Assembly: GCF_030704535.1 (NCBI RefSeq)
Contig: NC_081818.1
Span: forward strand, 2,059,001 to 2,123,000
Source: Vitis vinifera
Lineage: Eukaryota > Streptophyta > Magnoliopsida > Vitales > Vitaceae
Direction: 5' to 3'
DNA: 64,000 nt
The position numbers and the translations under genes were made by a program. Of the stretch, positions 23,347-36,470 are shown piece by piece. A model generated the notes under the pieces. The model was not told where the DNA came from. It was given only the letters and a program-made list of their open reading frames with translations, and did not search any database. Positions within the stretch are counted from its first letter, which is position 1. The number at the start of each line of letters is the position of its first letter.

Positions 23347-26300
23347 TCATAAAGGGTGGTAAGGCATATACCCATAGTAGTTCTTCACTCTGGTTACTAT
23401 ATCCTCGGCCCTGTTCATAAGGCTGAGCATCTTGTGGTTAAAGCCGGGGTTGGCAGGAGGAGGGGCAGCAGGGGTGGTGTTTGGAAAAGGTGGCAGGTGG
23501 GTAGGAACGTTGTTGGCAGGAGGTGGAGCTGCAAGGGTGTTATTGTTGTTGTAACCATGTCTTATCCCTACTTCTGTGTGATGAATATCATGTGGGGGTC
23601 TTGAAAATTGAGGCAGTAGAGAGGGAGGAGGAGGATAAAAAGGAGGTGGAGAAATGACCTTTTGAAAGTTTTTAGAATTAAATTCCAGTGCTGCAACAGA
23701 AGTAGAACCAGCATCAGCAATACTAGTAGCATGGTTGTTGAAGTTTCTATTAGCAACCATCGTTTGCTCTCCCCTATGCCCTTCTTCCCCTGTCCCCAAC
23801 AAGAATTTTACACGTGATGTCCCCCTACCACCACTTCCTGTGCCCCCTTCATCGCTTGACGGTTTCTTCAGACAGGACTTCAGCTGAACCACTGGCTGCT
23901 GCTGTTGCTGCTGCTGCTGTGCTTGGCCATGCACAAAGGTTGGTGCCACCCTTTGTTCTGCTGCTGCATCCCTGGGCTGTGGGGTTTCACTGGAGGTGTC
24001 TTCTCCTCTGCCCTTGCCAGAGTCAGGAAGCTCCGGTGCAACTACTTCCAATTCCCTCAGAGTGTACTTCACACTCACGTTGCCAAATAATGAATTATTT
24101 TTAACAGCATATCTATGCGCTGCTTCAGCATCATGCTTGTATCGGAACACCACTCGGCATGTCAACGACTTCCAGAAAACCCGGGTGCTTGAGTGGTCCA
24201 ATGGCCCAAATCGAACAAATCTTGCCTTCAGCTCTGCAATAGATGGCAGAGATGTTCTCGGTGGGAATTTCATCAGCAGCATAGTGGGTTCTTCCACCCT
24301 AGCTGAAGGCTCTGTCTTCTTGGCAGGATCCAGTTTGAATGGTTTAGGATCCTGTTTGACCACCTTAGGATCCTGCTTCACTGGCTTGAGCTCCTGTCTG
24401 ACTGGCTTAGGTGGGGCGGGAGCTAGGGCAGCCACTGTTTCTTTTCCATCTCCTCGTGGAGTTTCCAGAGTCTTCTGATTGGCCTTCTTTTCTGCAGCCA
24501 GTGATTTCAGATCGTTGATTTTCTTCAACTTCTTCAAAGCATTTCCTTCTTGACGATCAGAGGGGGCACGTTTCCTACCAGCTTTTAATGGATCATTGGG
24601 CCGGACTGGAGGTTTTTGTAGCTTTACAGATGGCAAAACCCTAACATTCTCACTCGGAAGGTTCTCAGAAGCCCCAATACTGGGGGAAGATTGTGGGGCA
24701 TTCCCTTCAACAGGCTCATTCTCAGCTGGAGGAGATAGAGATAAGCTTTTCTCATACTTGAGAGAACGGAATGCCAAGAAGAATTTCATCACAATTTGAG
24801 GCCTATTCCTCTCCCTACCATGATAGGGATTAAGAGCAAGATCTCGCAAATCACTCAGTAATTCTGGAACTTTGAGCTCAATATCATCCAACCCATCCAT
24901 TGCCATAGTCACTCCAGAACTGGATAAGGAAGCACTGGTCCCTTCCTCTTTTGTCTGATGGTCAAATCGAGAATCCCTTGGCATTGAACCTATCTGCACA
25001 GGTTGTGCTGCTAATTTTGCCACCACTGATCCACCTTTTCCAGTGGGCATAGGCTTCAGAGGATGACCAGCACTTGTTTCCATGAGAGACTCCTTTTTCC
25101 TTTTCTTCTTTTTCTCCCCCTGGCTGGAACTATCAGAGGCCAAATCCCCCATTGACCGCTTCAGAGCCTTGGCCTTCTTCACCTTGCCATCAGTACCTAT
25201 CCTTGTATTCTGAACAGGAATCTTTGCATCAACTGGAGATGGCAGTTCACTACGAGCAATCTGACCTTGATATCTGTCTTGTTGCAGAGGAGGAGGTACA
25301 ACATCTATTTCCTCTGAGAATACCCCTCTCCTCACCATGTCTGACCCACCCATGTTTGCAGGGCCAGCAGCTACATCTGACACAATTGTGTCTTTTGATT
25401 CCCAAATAGCATCCTTCTTATCATGAGTACTGTGGGCCGGAGCCTGATCCATGTGTGTGACACCAAAATCAGCAGGGGATTCAACCTTAGTTGCATTCAC
25501 CTGAGAAGATGCAGAGGGAGCTCTCTTTTGAAACACATAATCTCCAGTTGCAAATGTAGATGGCCCCTCCTCACAAGTTGATGAGGAGGAAGCTTGTCCT
25601 TGGTTGATTGATGCAGTTGCCTGACCCGGGCTTATAGTTGCACTTGTCTGTCCCAGACTACTTGATGAACTGGCCTGGCCCTTGTTAAATTGATGGGGTC
25701 TGAAGTCAACAGGCTCTTCTCTCCTCTTAAATAGATAACGCTCCTTTTTCATCTTTCCTTTCAAATTCTTGGTTGAGCCTTTTCGACTGCCTAGAGCTTC
25801 CGCAATCACCAGAGGACCACTCAATGGAGCTGAAGAAAGTGACAAAACCGTAACATGAGAGAAATTTTCATGGACTACGCAAGCTTAACTTATAAGACTG
25901 AGGCAACATATAGACTTGACAATTTTCACTAGTAAAACAAAAGGCAACAAATGTGAGATTTATGTAGTCAGCTCATCAACATAATTAAGTAGGAAAGCAT
26001 AAAAGGGCCTCAGCAATTTTCAAGTACTAAGAAATAATGCATCAAATTTGTCATAAAATAGGAGGCCTACCAATGAATGAGAAAAGCTTCGCTAAGACTA
26101 CAAATTAATAGAGCCTACAATATTTGTTAATAGGAAGGAGACGAAACATTGGGAACTCAAGAGAGTATACATCTGACAAATGAAATCTCATACATTTCGT
26201 TTCTTCATTAAGTTCTTTGAAGCTAAAGAAAAAGAATGAGAAAATAAAATAAATGAAATACCTTTGCACATCCTAAAACACTCCTAAGGTCTCATTCCAC

Positions 26301-29300
26301 TTTCTCTAAACTAGGAAAAGATGACAAATAAGGCAACATATGAATGTATCCAATGCTAAATCACTTCAAAGAAACCACTACAAAACCGTGATTAGTCTGA
26401 AAAAAACATAACAAAATCATCATAAGTTGATTCAAAGGTCGAATTAACTGTTACAAAGATTATTTCCAGTGACATTGAGAACAAAACCAAACAGCATAAT
26501 AAGGCATGCTATAGTTTTCCTGATGCTGACCATTGTATCGTCCCTAAGTGCCCAAAGTTGGCAAATTCTTCTCATACTTCTGAAAATGGCTTCCACCATT
26601 CTTTCACAAAAGGAAAAACTTTCAAACTTGATAGATTAACAGTCATAATGATGCCCTCTATTAGGCCATTAAGAAATTTTCCATGCAACTCATATAAATG
26701 TCTGAAAGTATAGGAGCTACCACATCATCACTTCTTCCATGACTTTCCCCATCCTTAACACTATTCTTATAGTTGCCCAGTGAGTCAAGAATATTTGGCA
26801 CAGTCACTGAGTTTAAAAAGCGTTCCATTCACAGTTCACGAAGCAAAAATTCTCTGACGTGATAGACAAAATCTGAGCAGTTTTCTACCATGCCCATCAA
26901 GAATGGATAATTTCAAAGAATGCTGCCCCCAAAAACCTCACATAAACACACTAAAATATAAGATACTACCACATTACGACCTCCAAATCAAGTTATTTTA
27001 TTATCTACACATTCTAACCTCAAAATAAATTATCTCAATATTTTATATCTATAAGAAGGATCCTTCATAAAACAACATCCTCCTAATTAGCAATATTTTT
27101 TATTTATAACCGTTCATATAATGTTTTCTAAGAAGGATCCTTCTATGACCGAAGCAATGGATTGAAGCTTTTTCTATAAAACCTATTGGTAATAGATATA
27201 AATTTATTTTTTTGGATGGGCAATAATTGGCAATAGATATAATATTTTGCATATTCCAAATTATCAAGTCTTTGGCCTTAAAATTGAAAATGAAATCTTA
27301 ATCTTTAAATTCACAAAATTATATCGGAACAGAAATTGAGAATTTGATGAATTCAACACAGATTACACATTTGGACTCTTCCAATGAATTCTAAAATTTA
27401 ATAAATTAGAGGGGTTTGGACACCAAATTTCACAAGAAAATCATTTAAAATTAAAAATAAAATCACTCATCAAGTAAAGGTAGGTTGACTCTAATGCTTT
27501 TGGATTGTCAAATTTTATTTTGCACATAAAAATGGTCTAAACTCATTTTCCCTTCCTGGGTGTGCATATTAAAAATGAGTTGTTTATCTTTGGGAAGTGG
27601 TAGATGGACTAAGTTCTGGTGTGGTGTTTGAATTTTATTATTATTTTTTTTCTGACAGGCAAAAATAAAATTATTAAGCGCACACCAAAGTACACCAGTT
27701 GTACACAAAGGTGTCAAAAAGAGAAATAGATGGAGAGATCGACAAAAAATAACAGTCACACATCAAAAAGAACCCAATAAATCAACAAAATCTAGGATAG
27801 GCATAGAGGTTGGTCTAAAAGTTCAGTTCCTGCCTCTGTTGACCTTGGCAATTAATATTCTTCTTATCAGAAACAGCAAACTTCGTTGAAGTGGACTCAA
27901 AGGTCAACTTCCTTGACCTTGGCAGTCAATATAGAAACACATATAGCTGATTATTGGTATTCGGAGCATGGTTCTAGACATTGAAATCTAAGATTTCTGG
28001 AGTCTTCATGATTACGAATTGAAGGATGTATGGAGCTACCTGGTCCACATTTATCAACAAAAAATCAGAGTTGAGAGAATTTTGAGTTTGAAGAACCTCA
28101 AAGGACAGTTTCTCAATTAAAACATTTTTGTTTGTTTTTGTGGCAGAGCTGTTCGGAAAAAGATCCTCATCATGGATCAACTGATGTGAAGTACTCTCAC
28201 GATTTGATGATGTTTATGCAAATAGGAATTGGCAAATAACATAAAATCTATCCCCAAATTTCTTCCAATAAACCAGCTCTAAAAACTTACCTATATAGCT
28301 CTTTTACAAGGTTTTTGAAAACTAGGTCAAGAAAGGCTTATTTGATTCAACATTCTATAAGGTCTTTGTTTATCCAAACAGGGAATTCATTAATAAGCAC
28401 CAATTAATAGAAGCAGCATTTATTAATAAGCACAAATTAAAAGAAGAGGCACACCTCGAGGAGATAGGAGATATACAAAGGATGAAAAGGCCAAAAAAGA
28501 AAGGGAACCAAAGCCACACTAGTGAGACCCTATATAATCCTTTTTTTCTTTAATAATAGGCAGAGACCTCATAGAATCAATAAAGCCATGTAAAGACCAC
28601 TAAAGCAAAACTGAAACCAAAGCAAGAGGACCAAATAAGAACATCTTTCAAGGATTGAACTGAGAACTTCACAACACTGAATCTCCATCCAAATGGCTCT
28701 GATAAATAAAAAATAAAAAAAGGAAAGAGGGGGGGGGGGGACGCAATTTTCCAAGAAACATAACCATATCACAGTGATGAATCCAAGATTTGGGAATCAT
28801 TTGCATTTGCCTTACTCAAAATTTGGAGTTATTTTTTAAATAACTTAAGCATCCAATGAGAGGGAGGAAAGAAACGCATGATAAAAAATAAGAATCAACT
28901 GTAATTCCATGGCTATCAGGAATGATCAGAGAGTTCAAAAAAAGCACGATATCAAGGTTATTCAACCATAATTCAGTAATTATTAAAATACAAAGCATAA
29001 ACTTACATTTATTCTTTTGACGAAAAAAGCAAAGCAGATTAAAGAAAGAATCCTGTTAACATGATTATGCTTACATCTCAAAGTAATGCAACTAGGAGTC
29101 TTTTTTGATACGCAAATGATAAAATTTTATAAATAAGCACAAAAAAAAAGTGCTCCAAAGTATACAGGATGTATACAATGGGCATAATGCAACTAGGAGT
29201 CTTAAGCACTATATCACAAAAATGGAACATAATTTAAAATTTATGTTAATGCAGTTGTGCCCGTATCTCAAAGTAACACAAGTAGGAATCCTAAATGTTA

Positions 29301-31214
29301 CTGCCCTCGATCCCTAGCACACATCTCATGGCAATACAAATTAATTGATGCAACCCTACAACTGGAAATTAAGGAATTTTTGTTTTTAAGGCCCATAATC
29401 AGTCTCTACATGAAGAACTCAACCCACGCTAAGCAAATAACCACTTCTACATCTTCTTAACCAAATAGAAAGGACAAAGGCATTAGCCATAAAATGTCAG
29501 TCCCTCGATGGTACAGAAGTCAAATCAACATTTCTGTTGAGAAATAAACTCATTGTTGCATATGATTCATACTGATTTTCTGCAGTATCTACCTAACATT
29601 AAACTAACTAAAAGCACCTAATGGAGGTACAATCTCAGGAAAAGCTACATATAAGAGTAAAATCCCAACAAAACACAAACAGAAGCCCATCAAGGCAGCC
29701 ATAAAAGCTACAAAACAGTTCCCAAGATGCGATGTGCATTTCAGACATCATATAAACTGGCAATTCTACCCCAACTTACTGCATGACTATATGTAGTAAA
29801 ATCTAAAGGTTAAAAGCAAATTAATAAGGTTGTACATGCGTCCTTATAAACAAATTACATATATCTCAATAACACAAAATGTAGCATAAACCAGCACAAA
29901 AAGATTATCAAGGACACAAAAGGGAGGCATATCAGTTATACCTCGAGGAGGCTCTTTATAGAGATGCCGGTTTGCATTCAATTGTGCATGAGAAGGGCGT
30001 GATGTCTGCACACCGAATGCCTGAGCATAGGTTTCATCGTACTCCTCATAAATTGCCCTCCGATAAGCATAAACGGTAGCTTTATTCTTGATCCACCTGA
30101 TGTTTTTTTGATCACTATCACGGGGCGCCAATGCCAATTGCTTTACAAAAGAAAGTGTATCTTCCGGCTGAAAACTCTCTCGTGCATTACTGATTTGATC
30201 TGCTGAATAAATCCCTCCAGTCTCATAATCAGGCACATCAACTTCAAAGTACCCTGGCACCCTTTTTGGCCTGAAAGTATATGGGTTTCTACATTGACAG
30301 ACTACCCGAAGGCCACACCTTCTACCCACCTCGTCCACTGCCTCTTCAACTGCCTTCAAAAACGTTTTTGCAGTAGTCTGCCTCGATTTCTCTGCAAAAT
30401 TTGTATCAAACGGGACGAGCTCATCCGGAAGAAACCACCCATAACTACTATCTCCAAAGAATGCGACCAACACATGACCCTCCCTCTTTGTTCGCCTCAC
30501 CAAGGGATCTGCAAGAGCTTCATTGAAAATATGTCCGGGCCACCATGGATGGGATTTCACCTTTCCCCATACCATTTCCCCCACTTCAAGCGCATGGCTC
30601 GACGCCCTTGACGTCCCCATGCCATAAGCCCCACCCATTCCGTTTGCAACATAATCATCAAACTTGGATAACAAGGACTCATATTGGGAAACACTGCCCC
30701 CCTCCAACTCATGCGCATCAACCCTGGGCAGCGCATCCTCCTTCCTATCACTTCGACTATCAAACTGATCCACACCCTCTCTCGGAGCCCCCTCTCCATC
30801 CTTAATTTCAGAAACCTCAGTTCCCATTTCCTGATCAACTATTTTTCTACAGCCACTATCCGAAGAAACCCTAGATTCAATTTCCCTATCTACACCCCCG
30901 GAATCATCCTCCAAAGAAGCTCCAACCCCATCTGATCGCCCATTCTCAAACTCAACACCACCACTAACCTCATCCTCAGAAACCCTAACATTGCCCTCGC
31001 TCTCCACAGCACCCAACCGGCGCTCGGGGGAACCCCCAATTCTATCCGAAACCCCGAAATTCATACAGCTCCCTCCTCCACCAACACCTTCACCATCGGT
31101 GCCTCTACCGGAACGATCAACGGCATCCTCCGAAACCCTAGTAGTTGTGGGAGGCTCCTCAACCGCATCGGATTTTGTAGCGAATTCGCACTCGTTGTTC
31201 ATCACAGATATCAT
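23347..31214 (-). CDS. PWWP domain-containing protein (PDP-like)
   Basis: Two coding exons on the minus strand: 31214-29942 and 25829-23347, joined across a 4,112-bp intron. The donor (CGAG|GTATAAC) and acceptor (CTTCAG|CTCC) share one codon, giving ...EPPR-A-PLSGP... The product is 1,251 residues. An acidic Gly/Ser-rich N-terminus precedes a PWWP domain at about 211-275 (VGEMVWGKVKSHPWWPG, then VAFFGDSSYGWFLPDELVPF); PWWP domains read methylated histone lysines or DNA. The long C-terminal half has Lys-rich nuclear-type stretches, a short poly-Gln, and an RRM-like fold at about 938-1023 (LPSIAELKARFVRFGPLD, RVFWKSLTCRVVF). It ends in a Pro-rich tail. The layout matches Arabidopsis PDP1-type proteins, which act in chromatin regulation of flowering genes. 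Another Met four residues in (MNNE) could be the true start. Confidence 0.9.
27636..27765 (-). mobile_element. LINE 3' tail in PWWP-gene intron
   Basis: Read on the minus strand: 'tgtacaactggtgtacttt', then 'ttaataattttatttttgcc', then a tract ending in A. It matches the end of the better preserved LINE tail at 46799-47098 in layout (short 3' segment, 'taataa.a', 'gcctatcaaaaa'). 5'-truncated; no coding capacity left. Confidence 0.5.
28727..28740 (+). repeat. poly-G run in intron
   Basis: About 13 consecutive Gs in the large PWWP-gene intron, next to an A-rich stretch. Simple sequence only. Confidence 0.85.
29098..29190 (-). mobile_element. second LINE 3' tail in PWWP-gene intron
   Basis: On the minus strand: 'cattgtatacatcctgtata', then 'ctttggagcactt', then 'ttataaaattttatcatttgc', then an A-rich end. 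Layout as in the LINE tail at 27.6 kb. Both are in the same orientation as the host gene. Confidence 0.5.
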
Positions 31215-31496
31215 AGTAAGAGCTGAAACCGATTCGAAGCCCTAGAAATTGAGTGTTTAGAGCTTCAAATTAGAGAGTTCTAAGAATCGGAACCACATCA
31301 ACAAATCATACCTTTTCAGGCTCCACAAAGTGAAAAATTTTGATGAGAACATCCGAGAAACGGTCGGAACATCCGGGAAAAAAAAAAAAAAAAAATCGAT
31401 TCCTCGATGAATTAAACCCTAGAGAGAGAACCGGAGAGAAAAATGAGAGAATGTGAGAGTGAGATTGTGGTGTTCGGTTCTCAACATCAACTCCGG

Positions 31497-31506
31497 CTTT
31501 ATATCC
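31497..31506 (-). promoter_or_regulatory. candidate TATA box of the PWWP gene
   Basis: The minus strand reads GGATATAAAG, about 285 bp above the start codon. A donor-like AAAAG|GTATGAT near 31311 and an acceptor-like TTTCAG just before the ATG suggest a short intron of about 90 bp in the 5' leader. All of this is inference from signals. Confidence 0.35.
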
Positions 31507-31559
31507 GTGGAAACAGTACACCGGCGGTGTACAATTCGACTCTGCACACCCGCCTTCTA

Positions 31560-32790
31560 TGCTGCCACGTCACCATATCGGGGGCATTTTCGTCAGATAA
31601 TCTGTAGATTTGTGGGACCCACGCGGCGGATTTCTTCAATTTGCCCTAAAAATCTTGTGTTGATTGAAGAACATGGAATTAATTGTATAACTAGAAGGGC
31701 TGTTTGGATGGCAAGAAAAAGGTCAAAAAATAAAATTTCGAATTTTAAAATCAAATACCCTCTTAAATAAATGGGCCAAGAAGACCACATGCCACTCAAT
31801 TTCACACTCAGAATTTAATTATATCATTAAAAATATTACTAAAATTAATGATTTAATTAAGAAGGTGAGGTGGTAAAATTATAAGAAAATTGGATATTTG
31901 ATTAAAATAGTCATTAAAAACTCAATTTTAAAATCTAACCGACTTTTTTTATCACATTTTGACTAAAATACCCTCATTTTTTCTTGTAAAAATAATCATT
32001 TCCTTTAAAACATACATGTAAATATTTAAAATAATTAAGGACATTTATGTCAAAAATAAGTTACTCTTCAAGAAAAAACACTGAAGAGATTAAAATTACA
32101 AATATAAAGATTATTTCGACATTTTAACCCATTAATTAAAATATACATATATAAATAATTAGAATAAATAAAATTTTGAAAAAACACCTATATGATCTAG
32201 AAGGATTCTTGAAATTAATGATTATAGAAATTAATTATATAAATTAATAATTATATAATTAAGAAGATGCATTTGTTCTATTTTAATATTTCATGGCAAG
32301 AAAGGGAAGATGAGAAGGACAAAAATAAAATAAAATTTTCTATATATTGACAACTTAATTATTATGATCTAGATGGTTTTTTTTATTAAATTAGTTTTAT
32401 AATTAAGAAATACAATTATTTAAAATTAATTTTTAAGGGGAAAAAATGGTAAGATAAAAAGGGGGAAAAAGGATAAAGGGTAACATTTTGATTTTTATGG
32501 ACATTATTGAAATTAGTAGGAGCTACTCAAATTTAGAAAATAATTTAATTATATAAACTAGTGGATTCTTGAAATTCATAATGTAATTTAGAAGGTGTAT
32601 TTATTGCACATTAATATTTTATTTTACAATATAAAAGGTAAGAAAAATTATTTAAAAAATTGATTTTTTGTAAATTAATATTTTTATTGTAAGAGGGGTG
32701 AAGGAAAGAAATGTAAAATAAAATTTTGATTTTTGAATTTTGGATGAGTGATGCCCAATTTTCTACACTACCTCTTAATTATATGATCTA
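31560..32790. other. gene-free spacer upstream of the PWWP gene
   Basis: AT-rich DNA with no recognisable gene. Contains several loosely similar 'tgaaattaatgattata'/'taattatataattaagaag' phrases (near 32210, 32560 and 35290), suggesting older repeats. Confidence 0.5.
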
Positions 32791-34018
32791 AAATAGTATG
32801 GGAGAATTGTGTTTTGGGCCCAACTGAGCCCAAAAATTAACATTTAGTCCTCTAACCACCCATATTTAAGCCCAAGACCCAAACAAAGTATGAAAATTAA
32901 GATGAAGGATATTGTCTTTCATTAATTCCTAAAATACCCTTATCCCTTATATGCCTACAAGTGAGTGTGAATTTTAATTTTTTTGTGTTTTTTTTCCTTT
33001 TCTATTCCCTATTAAATATTACTCATTTCTAACTCTTTTTTTCCTTTTTATTCCAATATATATTTCTATTTTATATCAAATAAAAAACAATAATATTTTT
33101 TTATTTTTCATTTTTAAAGATATTGAATCTTTTTGCTCTTATTAAAAGCAATGAAAAAAATTTTGAAATTTTTCATCCAAATATTTTTTATCTTTTTGTA
33201 TTTATCTTTCAGTTTAATTTTCATTTTTTATTTTAAATTTATATTACTCTTTCATCTATATTTTTCTCTTATTTTTAATTATTTTTTATATTTTCTACAT
33301 TAACCATATTTTAAAAAATTTTAAAATTAACTATCACTTTACTTTATTATATATATATATATCTTTTTAGCTTTTTAATTTTTAATGTTTTTATTTTTAA
33401 ATTTTTAAAAAGATAAATTTGTTGAAAAAAAATAACTAAGATATGAAGTTATAATATTATATTAATAATTTTTCTTATCTAGATAGACTAATGCAAAATA
33501 TTTTGACCCACAACAAGAAAATTGTCAATACAATTTTTTAGTTAAACTTTAAAAATTAAGTTTCAAATAAAATATATTATATAAAATTTTATCTAAAAAT
33601 TATTGAAAGTGGTATTTAATTTTTTTATTTATTAACTTTGAAACTTATCTAATTTTTTACTTGAAAGGTAATAGAACATGTTTATAAAAAAAAAAAATAT
33701 TTTTTCATTTTTTAAATAAATGAGTATAAATATATTAAAAGAATTAAAGATAATCTTAGTAAAAATTTTGATAAATATGATTATAATTTTAAATATAGAT
33801 TCATTTGGATAAAATTTCACAAAAAAATATATATATATATAGTAAAAAGAAATAACATTGCTAAAACTACAAAAACAAAATATGTAATTACAAATTTTTG
33901 ATGATGAAATTTAAAAATAAAATTCGAATCAATTCTTGAGTGAGAGAATTTGAGTGGGGGGGAAATCTTTGAGTGGAAAAAAATAGGAAAATTTTTCAAA
34001 ATCACTTGAAATCCTTAA

Positions 34019-34322
34019 CAAAAAGTAGTCTTGTACACCCTTGTACAATTAGTAAATTTGTCTTGTACAGTTAATGTAATACCTTGTACAATAACTCAAA
34101 TAACTCAAAATTTTATTTCTTATGTGTTAATTTTTGTAGGGAATGTCTTAATGAAATAGTTTGGTAAAAAAAAGAAAAAAAAAACTATCAATAATCGTCT
34201 TAATATCAAATTCAAATTGTTTAAAAATCGTACAAAACCTGTTAGGAGTCTTGTATACCCTTGTACACTTAGCACATTTCCCTTATACAATTAGTATAAT
34301 ACCCTTGTACAATGACATAAAT
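34019..34322. repeat. internal TTGTACA-rich direct repeats in the transposon
   Basis: Two related segments of about 70 bp (34029-34097 and 34249-34317) each begin 'agtcttgta(c/t)acccttgtac' and carry four TTGTACA or TTATACA words in the same order. They lie near the middle of the long-TIR element. TGTACA is itself palindromic, so the block offers many copies of a symmetrical 6-bp site. Confidence 0.7.
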
Positions 34323-34556
34323 TTCATATTTATCATAACTTAAACGTATTTTCAAAAAGAGGCAATATAGAAAATAAAAATAAAAACTAGAAAAATATTT
34401 TAAAACCAAACTCAAATATAATCTATATAATTTTTAGTTACTTGTTTTCATCTAAAACAAGTAAATATACCTTTCAACCCTTTTATATATATAAAAAAAT
34501 CAATCTCTACTATGTATTGATATAATCCACTTCTAAAATTAGGTCATATAAAAATA

Positions 34557-34632
34557 TTTTAATTGAGTACTTAAAATAAAAACTCTCCATCCATCATCAT
34601 TTTAATCGAGTACTTAAAATAAAAACTCTCAA
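34557..34632. repeat. short tandem duplication inside the transposon
   Basis: The phrase 'ttttaat(t/c)gagtacttaaa' followed by 'ataaaaactct' occurs twice, about 44 bp apart, with one mismatch in the core. Confidence 0.75.
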
Positions 34633-35430
34633 TTCATCCCCTTTCTTTATTTTTCTTTTTCTTATTTTAATAAATTTTCAATTAATTCAAATCCTTAAAA
34701 AAAAATCCTTAATAAACAAATTTGTAGCATTTCATATAACTTATTACTAAAAGTCATGTTCAAAAAGTTGTTAAAATAAGGAAGGAAGAAGATTAAAAAA
34801 AAAATTGAACTTTTTATTTTATAATAGTAAAAAAAAACTTTAAAATACTTTTTAGTATAAAAAAATAAAATAGTGAATATATTTATTTTAAATGGTATTT
34901 TAATCATTAAATTATTTACTTCTAAAATGTAAACGATAAAAATAAATATAAAAGATAATTTTTATTTATTTAAATTAATATTTTTTTTAAAAGTATTTTC
35001 TAAAATAGTCTTTGAATCATTAATATAATTTTTATTTATTTATAATTTAAAAATAAAAAATAATGTAAATTTTCAATTATTTATAAAAGAGTTTTAAAAA
35101 AATGAAAAATCCAAAAATGGTTAAATAAGAAAGAAGAGTGGTAAGTAGTAGAATAAAGACAAAAATGAGTAAAGTAAGTATTTTTATCAATTACTATCTC
35201 ATATCATTGGACTAAAATATGGGTGGCTGGAGGACCAAATGTTAATTTTTGGGCCGAGCTGGGTCCAAAACACAATTCTCCCTAATAGTATTAAAATTAA
35301 TTATATAATTAAGAAGATGAAATTTTGTATGTGAATATTTTTGGCAAGAAAGTAAAAGATATGGAAGAAAAAATTTTGAACTTTAAAACTAGTATCAATT
35401 AGTGGTCCCTCAATTTTTATGCCAAACACT

Positions 35431-35815
35431 TAGGGTTTGTTTTGTATCTATTTTCAAAAATAGGTTTTGAAACTTGTCCTCTATTTTTTTTTAAAAAAAC
35501 ATATATATATATATATATATATTTGGAAACCTAAAATATTTTTAATATTTTTAATATGTTTTAGAAATGTTTTTTATGTTTAATACTTTATTTTAATAAT
35601 TATATGTGTTTGTATAATTATTTTTTGAAAGAACCATTTGAAAATAAGTAATAGTAACCGAAAACAATTAAAATTTGTTTTTTGAAAATAGCATATTTTA
35701 TTTTCTTAAAAATAGAAAACAGTTTTTGGTTATTAAACCAAACATATTTTTCCCTTATGGATCGCACAAAAAAGAATAAAGGCTTCCAACTATTTTTCAA
35801 AAGAGTTTCCCAACT
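35431..35815. mobile_element. MITE family B, copy 4
   Basis: Starts 'gtttgttttgtatctatttt' and carries 'ggaaacctaaaatattttta', 'aaatgttttttatgttta' and 'tttttggttattaaacca'. It appears to end at 'agagtttcccaact'. An (AT)n run sits inside. Confidence 0.55.
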
Positions 35816-36114
35816 CAAAAAATATGAGTAGTAAATTTTTTTTATTGAAATAGTTGCTTGAGAATTTATGTTGTTTTTAAGAATTTGAGATGTTTTTGGG
35901 TGCTTTTTGTAGAGTATTTTAAAAAATAACTAAAAATAATTAAAATATGAATAATATTATAAGAACACGTGCACTTATATATAAATGTATTCCATAGGAC
36001 CCAAATCTCGGGTATTGTCAGTCTCACAACAACCAAAGTAAATTCAAGGTATGATTCAAATTAGGACCATGTATCATTTACTAAGACCACACTCCCATTG
36101 TTTGCCCGGACGAA

Positions 36115-36470
36115 TTGGATTACCATGGTGGGTATTTTAATCATAAATATTATTAAATGGTAAGAGAAATTTCATACCATTTTTAGATAGAAAATATCCA
36201 ATTGTAATGTTTTTTATTTTAAATATTAAAAAGTAAAAATATATTTTATTTTATTTTTTTATTTATTTTAAAAATTAAATATAGACATAGCATTAAATAT
36301 TTCATTGGATATGTTGATATAATGTCCATTGAGTTTAATATTTAAGGATATCATATTTCATTAAAAATCATATTTTAGGATATGCATTTTACATCCAAAA
36401 AGATATCACATGATATGTAAGTGATCCTATTATGTCTCATTAATCAAATGTAGCCTAAAATTTTGAATAT
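36115..36470. mobile_element. MITE-like family C, copy 2
   Basis: Carries 'ttttaatcataaatatta', 'ggtaagagaaatttcata', 'ggatatgttgatataatg' and a right end 'tctcattaatcaaatgtagc'. Order and spacing match 17.0-17.4 kb and, for the right half, 51.2-51.4 kb. Confidence 0.5.

Larger units (their letters stand above)
32800..35282. mobile_element. non-autonomous DNA transposon with long TIRs (MULE-like)
   Basis: The left terminus begins GGGAGAATTGTGTTTTGG. The reverse complement of the right terminus begins with the same 18 bases. Similarity continues for about 75-80 bp with roughly eight mismatches (for example CCCAAAAATTAACATTT is shared exactly). The element is flanked by aaatagtat (32791-32799) and taatagtat (35283-35291), a 9-bp duplication with one mismatch. 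It is 2,483 bp long and has no meaningful open frame. Long inverted termini plus 9-bp duplications are the signature of Mutator-like elements. A transposase elsewhere would be needed. Superfamily is inferred; the termini and duplication are seen. Confidence 0.82.
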
